In this document: positions 14,181 to 14,885 of the stretch, piece after piece
Numbering within the stretch: the first letter of the stretch is position 1
Layout of the letters: the number at the start of each line of letters is the position of its first letter
Assembly: GCA_964481705.1 (NCBI GenBank)
Contig: CAYZUC010000070.1
Span: forward strand, 1 to 14,885
DNA length: 14,885 bases
Direction: 5' to 3'
From: CAYZUC01 sp964481705
GTDB lineage: Bacteria > Bacillota > Clostridia > Lachnospirales > Lachnospiraceae
Translations under genes and position numbers: made by a program
Notes under the pieces: model-generated
The model's database searches: none
What the model was told of the DNA's origin: nothing
Seen by the model: the letters and a program-made list of their open reading frames with translations, nothing else

Positions 14181-14317
14181 CAAGCATGATACCGATTTGA
14201 GTCACTCAATGTTATATGAGATATATGGTTATAATGACAGTTGCGTGAGATTCTTGATAAAATTGAAGTCGTCGGTATCGTGGAAACCTGAGAGGAATTA
14301 GAAAGGAGAACAAGATT
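14181..14317 (+). other. Structured spacer between perR and the rubrerythrin gene
   Basis: A 137-base gap with no terminator. It holds a perfect palindrome TTGAGTCACTCAA (14197-14209) and an outer 8-bp inverted repeat, GATACCGA (14188-14195) with TCGGTATC (14272-14279), that could enclose the middle of the gap as RNA. TTATAAT (14229-14235) may be a -10 or a Per-box half-site, but no -35 fits. AGAAAGGAG just before the ATG is the ribosome binding site. Whether the rubrerythrin gene has its own promoter or is read from perR is open. Confidence 0.45.
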
Positions 14318-14857
14318 ATGAAATATGTATGTCAAGTATGTGGTTATGTTCATGAAGGAGACAGCGCACCGGAGAAGTGTCCACAGTGTGGAGCACCTGC
14401 TTCCAAGTTCACAGAGCAGAAGGGGACTATGGATTGGGCTGCTGAACATGTAGTTGGTGTGGCACAGGGTGCTTCCGAGGATATTATGGCTGATTTAAGA
14501 GCCAATTTTGCAGGTGAGTGTTCTGAAGTAGGTATGTATCTCGCTATGGCAAGAGTTGCACATAGAGAGGGTTATCCTGAGATTGGTTTGTACTGGGAAA
14601 AGGCTGCTTACGAAGAAGCTGAGCATGCTGCAAAGTTTGCTGAATTACTTGGTGAGGTCGTAACTGACAGTACAAAGAAGAATCTGCAGATGAGAGTAGA
14701 AGCCGAGAACGGTGCTACTGCCGGCAAATTTGACCTGGCAAAACGTGCAAAGGCAGCTAACCTTGATGCGATTCATGATACTGTTCATGAGATGGCTAGG
14801 GATGAGGCAAGACATGGTAAGGCCTTTGAAGGTCTGCTGAAGAGATACTTTGGATAA
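14318..14857 (+). CDS. Reverse rubrerythrin (rubredoxin domain first)
   Basis: A 179-residue non-haem iron protein that reduces H2O2 and probably O2 to water in anaerobes, using electrons passed through rubredoxin-type centres. The domain order is reversed relative to classic rubrerythrin. The rubredoxin-like FeS4 site comes first (Cys5, Cys8, Cys21, Cys24 in CQVCGY and CPQCGAP), and the ferritin-like di-iron domain follows at about 45-179. The latter shows GECSEVGMYLAMARVA (66-81), the E-x-x-H pairs in YEEAEHA (98-104) and DEARHGKAF (162-170), and a further Glu segment around 128-131. The protein matches the clostridial reverse rubrerythrins, which are strongly induced by oxygen and controlled by PerR in Clostridium acetobutylicum. 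It lies 137 bases after perR. The reading frame is complete; the last 28 bases of the window hold nothing recognisable. Confidence 0.93.
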   Translation: MKYVCQVCGYVHEGDSAPEKCPQCGAPASKFTEQKGTMDWAAEHVVGVAQGASEDIMADLRANFAGECSEVGMYLAMARVAHREGYPEIGLYWEKAAYEEAEHAAKFAELLGEVVTDSTKKNLQMRVEAENGATAGKFDLAKRAKAANLDAIHDTVHEMARDEARHGKAFEGLLKRYFG

Positions 14858-14885
14858 ATGAGAGCTATGTAAAGAGACTAACTAT

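Noticed and set aside
14171..14449. Minus-strand frame across the perR-rubrerythrin spacer
   Set aside because: It is antisense to the 5' end of the rubrerythrin gene and has no recognisable domain.

Overview
The window reads as chromosomal DNA of a low-to-moderate GC, Gram-positive anaerobe of the Clostridia, most likely a Lachnospiraceae-type gut bacterium. The reasons are a proline T-box ahead of an archaeal/eukaryal-type ProS, a CotS-type kinase-fold protein and a YtvI-like membrane protein (both sporulation-linked families), PerR beside a rubredoxin-first rubrerythrin, and clostridial AGGAGG-type ribosome binding sites. The taxonomic call is inference from gene content; there is no rRNA in the window.

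Layout from left to right. Positions 1-154 hold a minus-strand promoter for a gene beyond the left edge. Positions 155-6770 carry five tightly spaced minus-strand genes, transcribed in the order proS, ackA, CCA-adding enzyme, CotS-like protein, PEGA-repeat lipoprotein. They sit behind a proline T-box leader (about 6918-7131) and a strong promoter (7138-7166), and no internal canonical terminator was seen, so the whole run may be one transcription unit. Positions 7173-9198 hold an M13 (PepO/neprilysin-like) zinc metallopeptidase lipoprotein gene broken by a one-base frameshift in a run of six C on the coding strand (8814-8819). Between it and the next operon are two 32-bp near-identical G-rich repeats and a clear intrinsic terminator (9333-9375).

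Positions 9482-13494 form a second minus-strand operon: sensor histidine kinase, OmpR-type response regulator (8-bp overlap), RluA-family pseudouridine synthase, and a YtvI-like AI-2E-family membrane protein. It starts at an extended -10 promoter (13596-13604). Divergent from it, on the plus strand, are perR (13788-14180), with its own promoter and a PerR-box-like operator, and a reverse rubrerythrin (14318-14857), an oxidative-stress pair.

Most of the window is ordinary housekeeping and accessory content, and I do not see a convincing new multi-gene system. The points most worth a second look are the C6 frameshift in the M13 peptidase, the REP-like tandem repeats, acetate kinase and a tRNA-end repair enzyme downstream of a proline T-box, the structured spacer between perR and the rubrerythrin gene, and 11-bp phased direct repeats upstream of the leftmost promoter.
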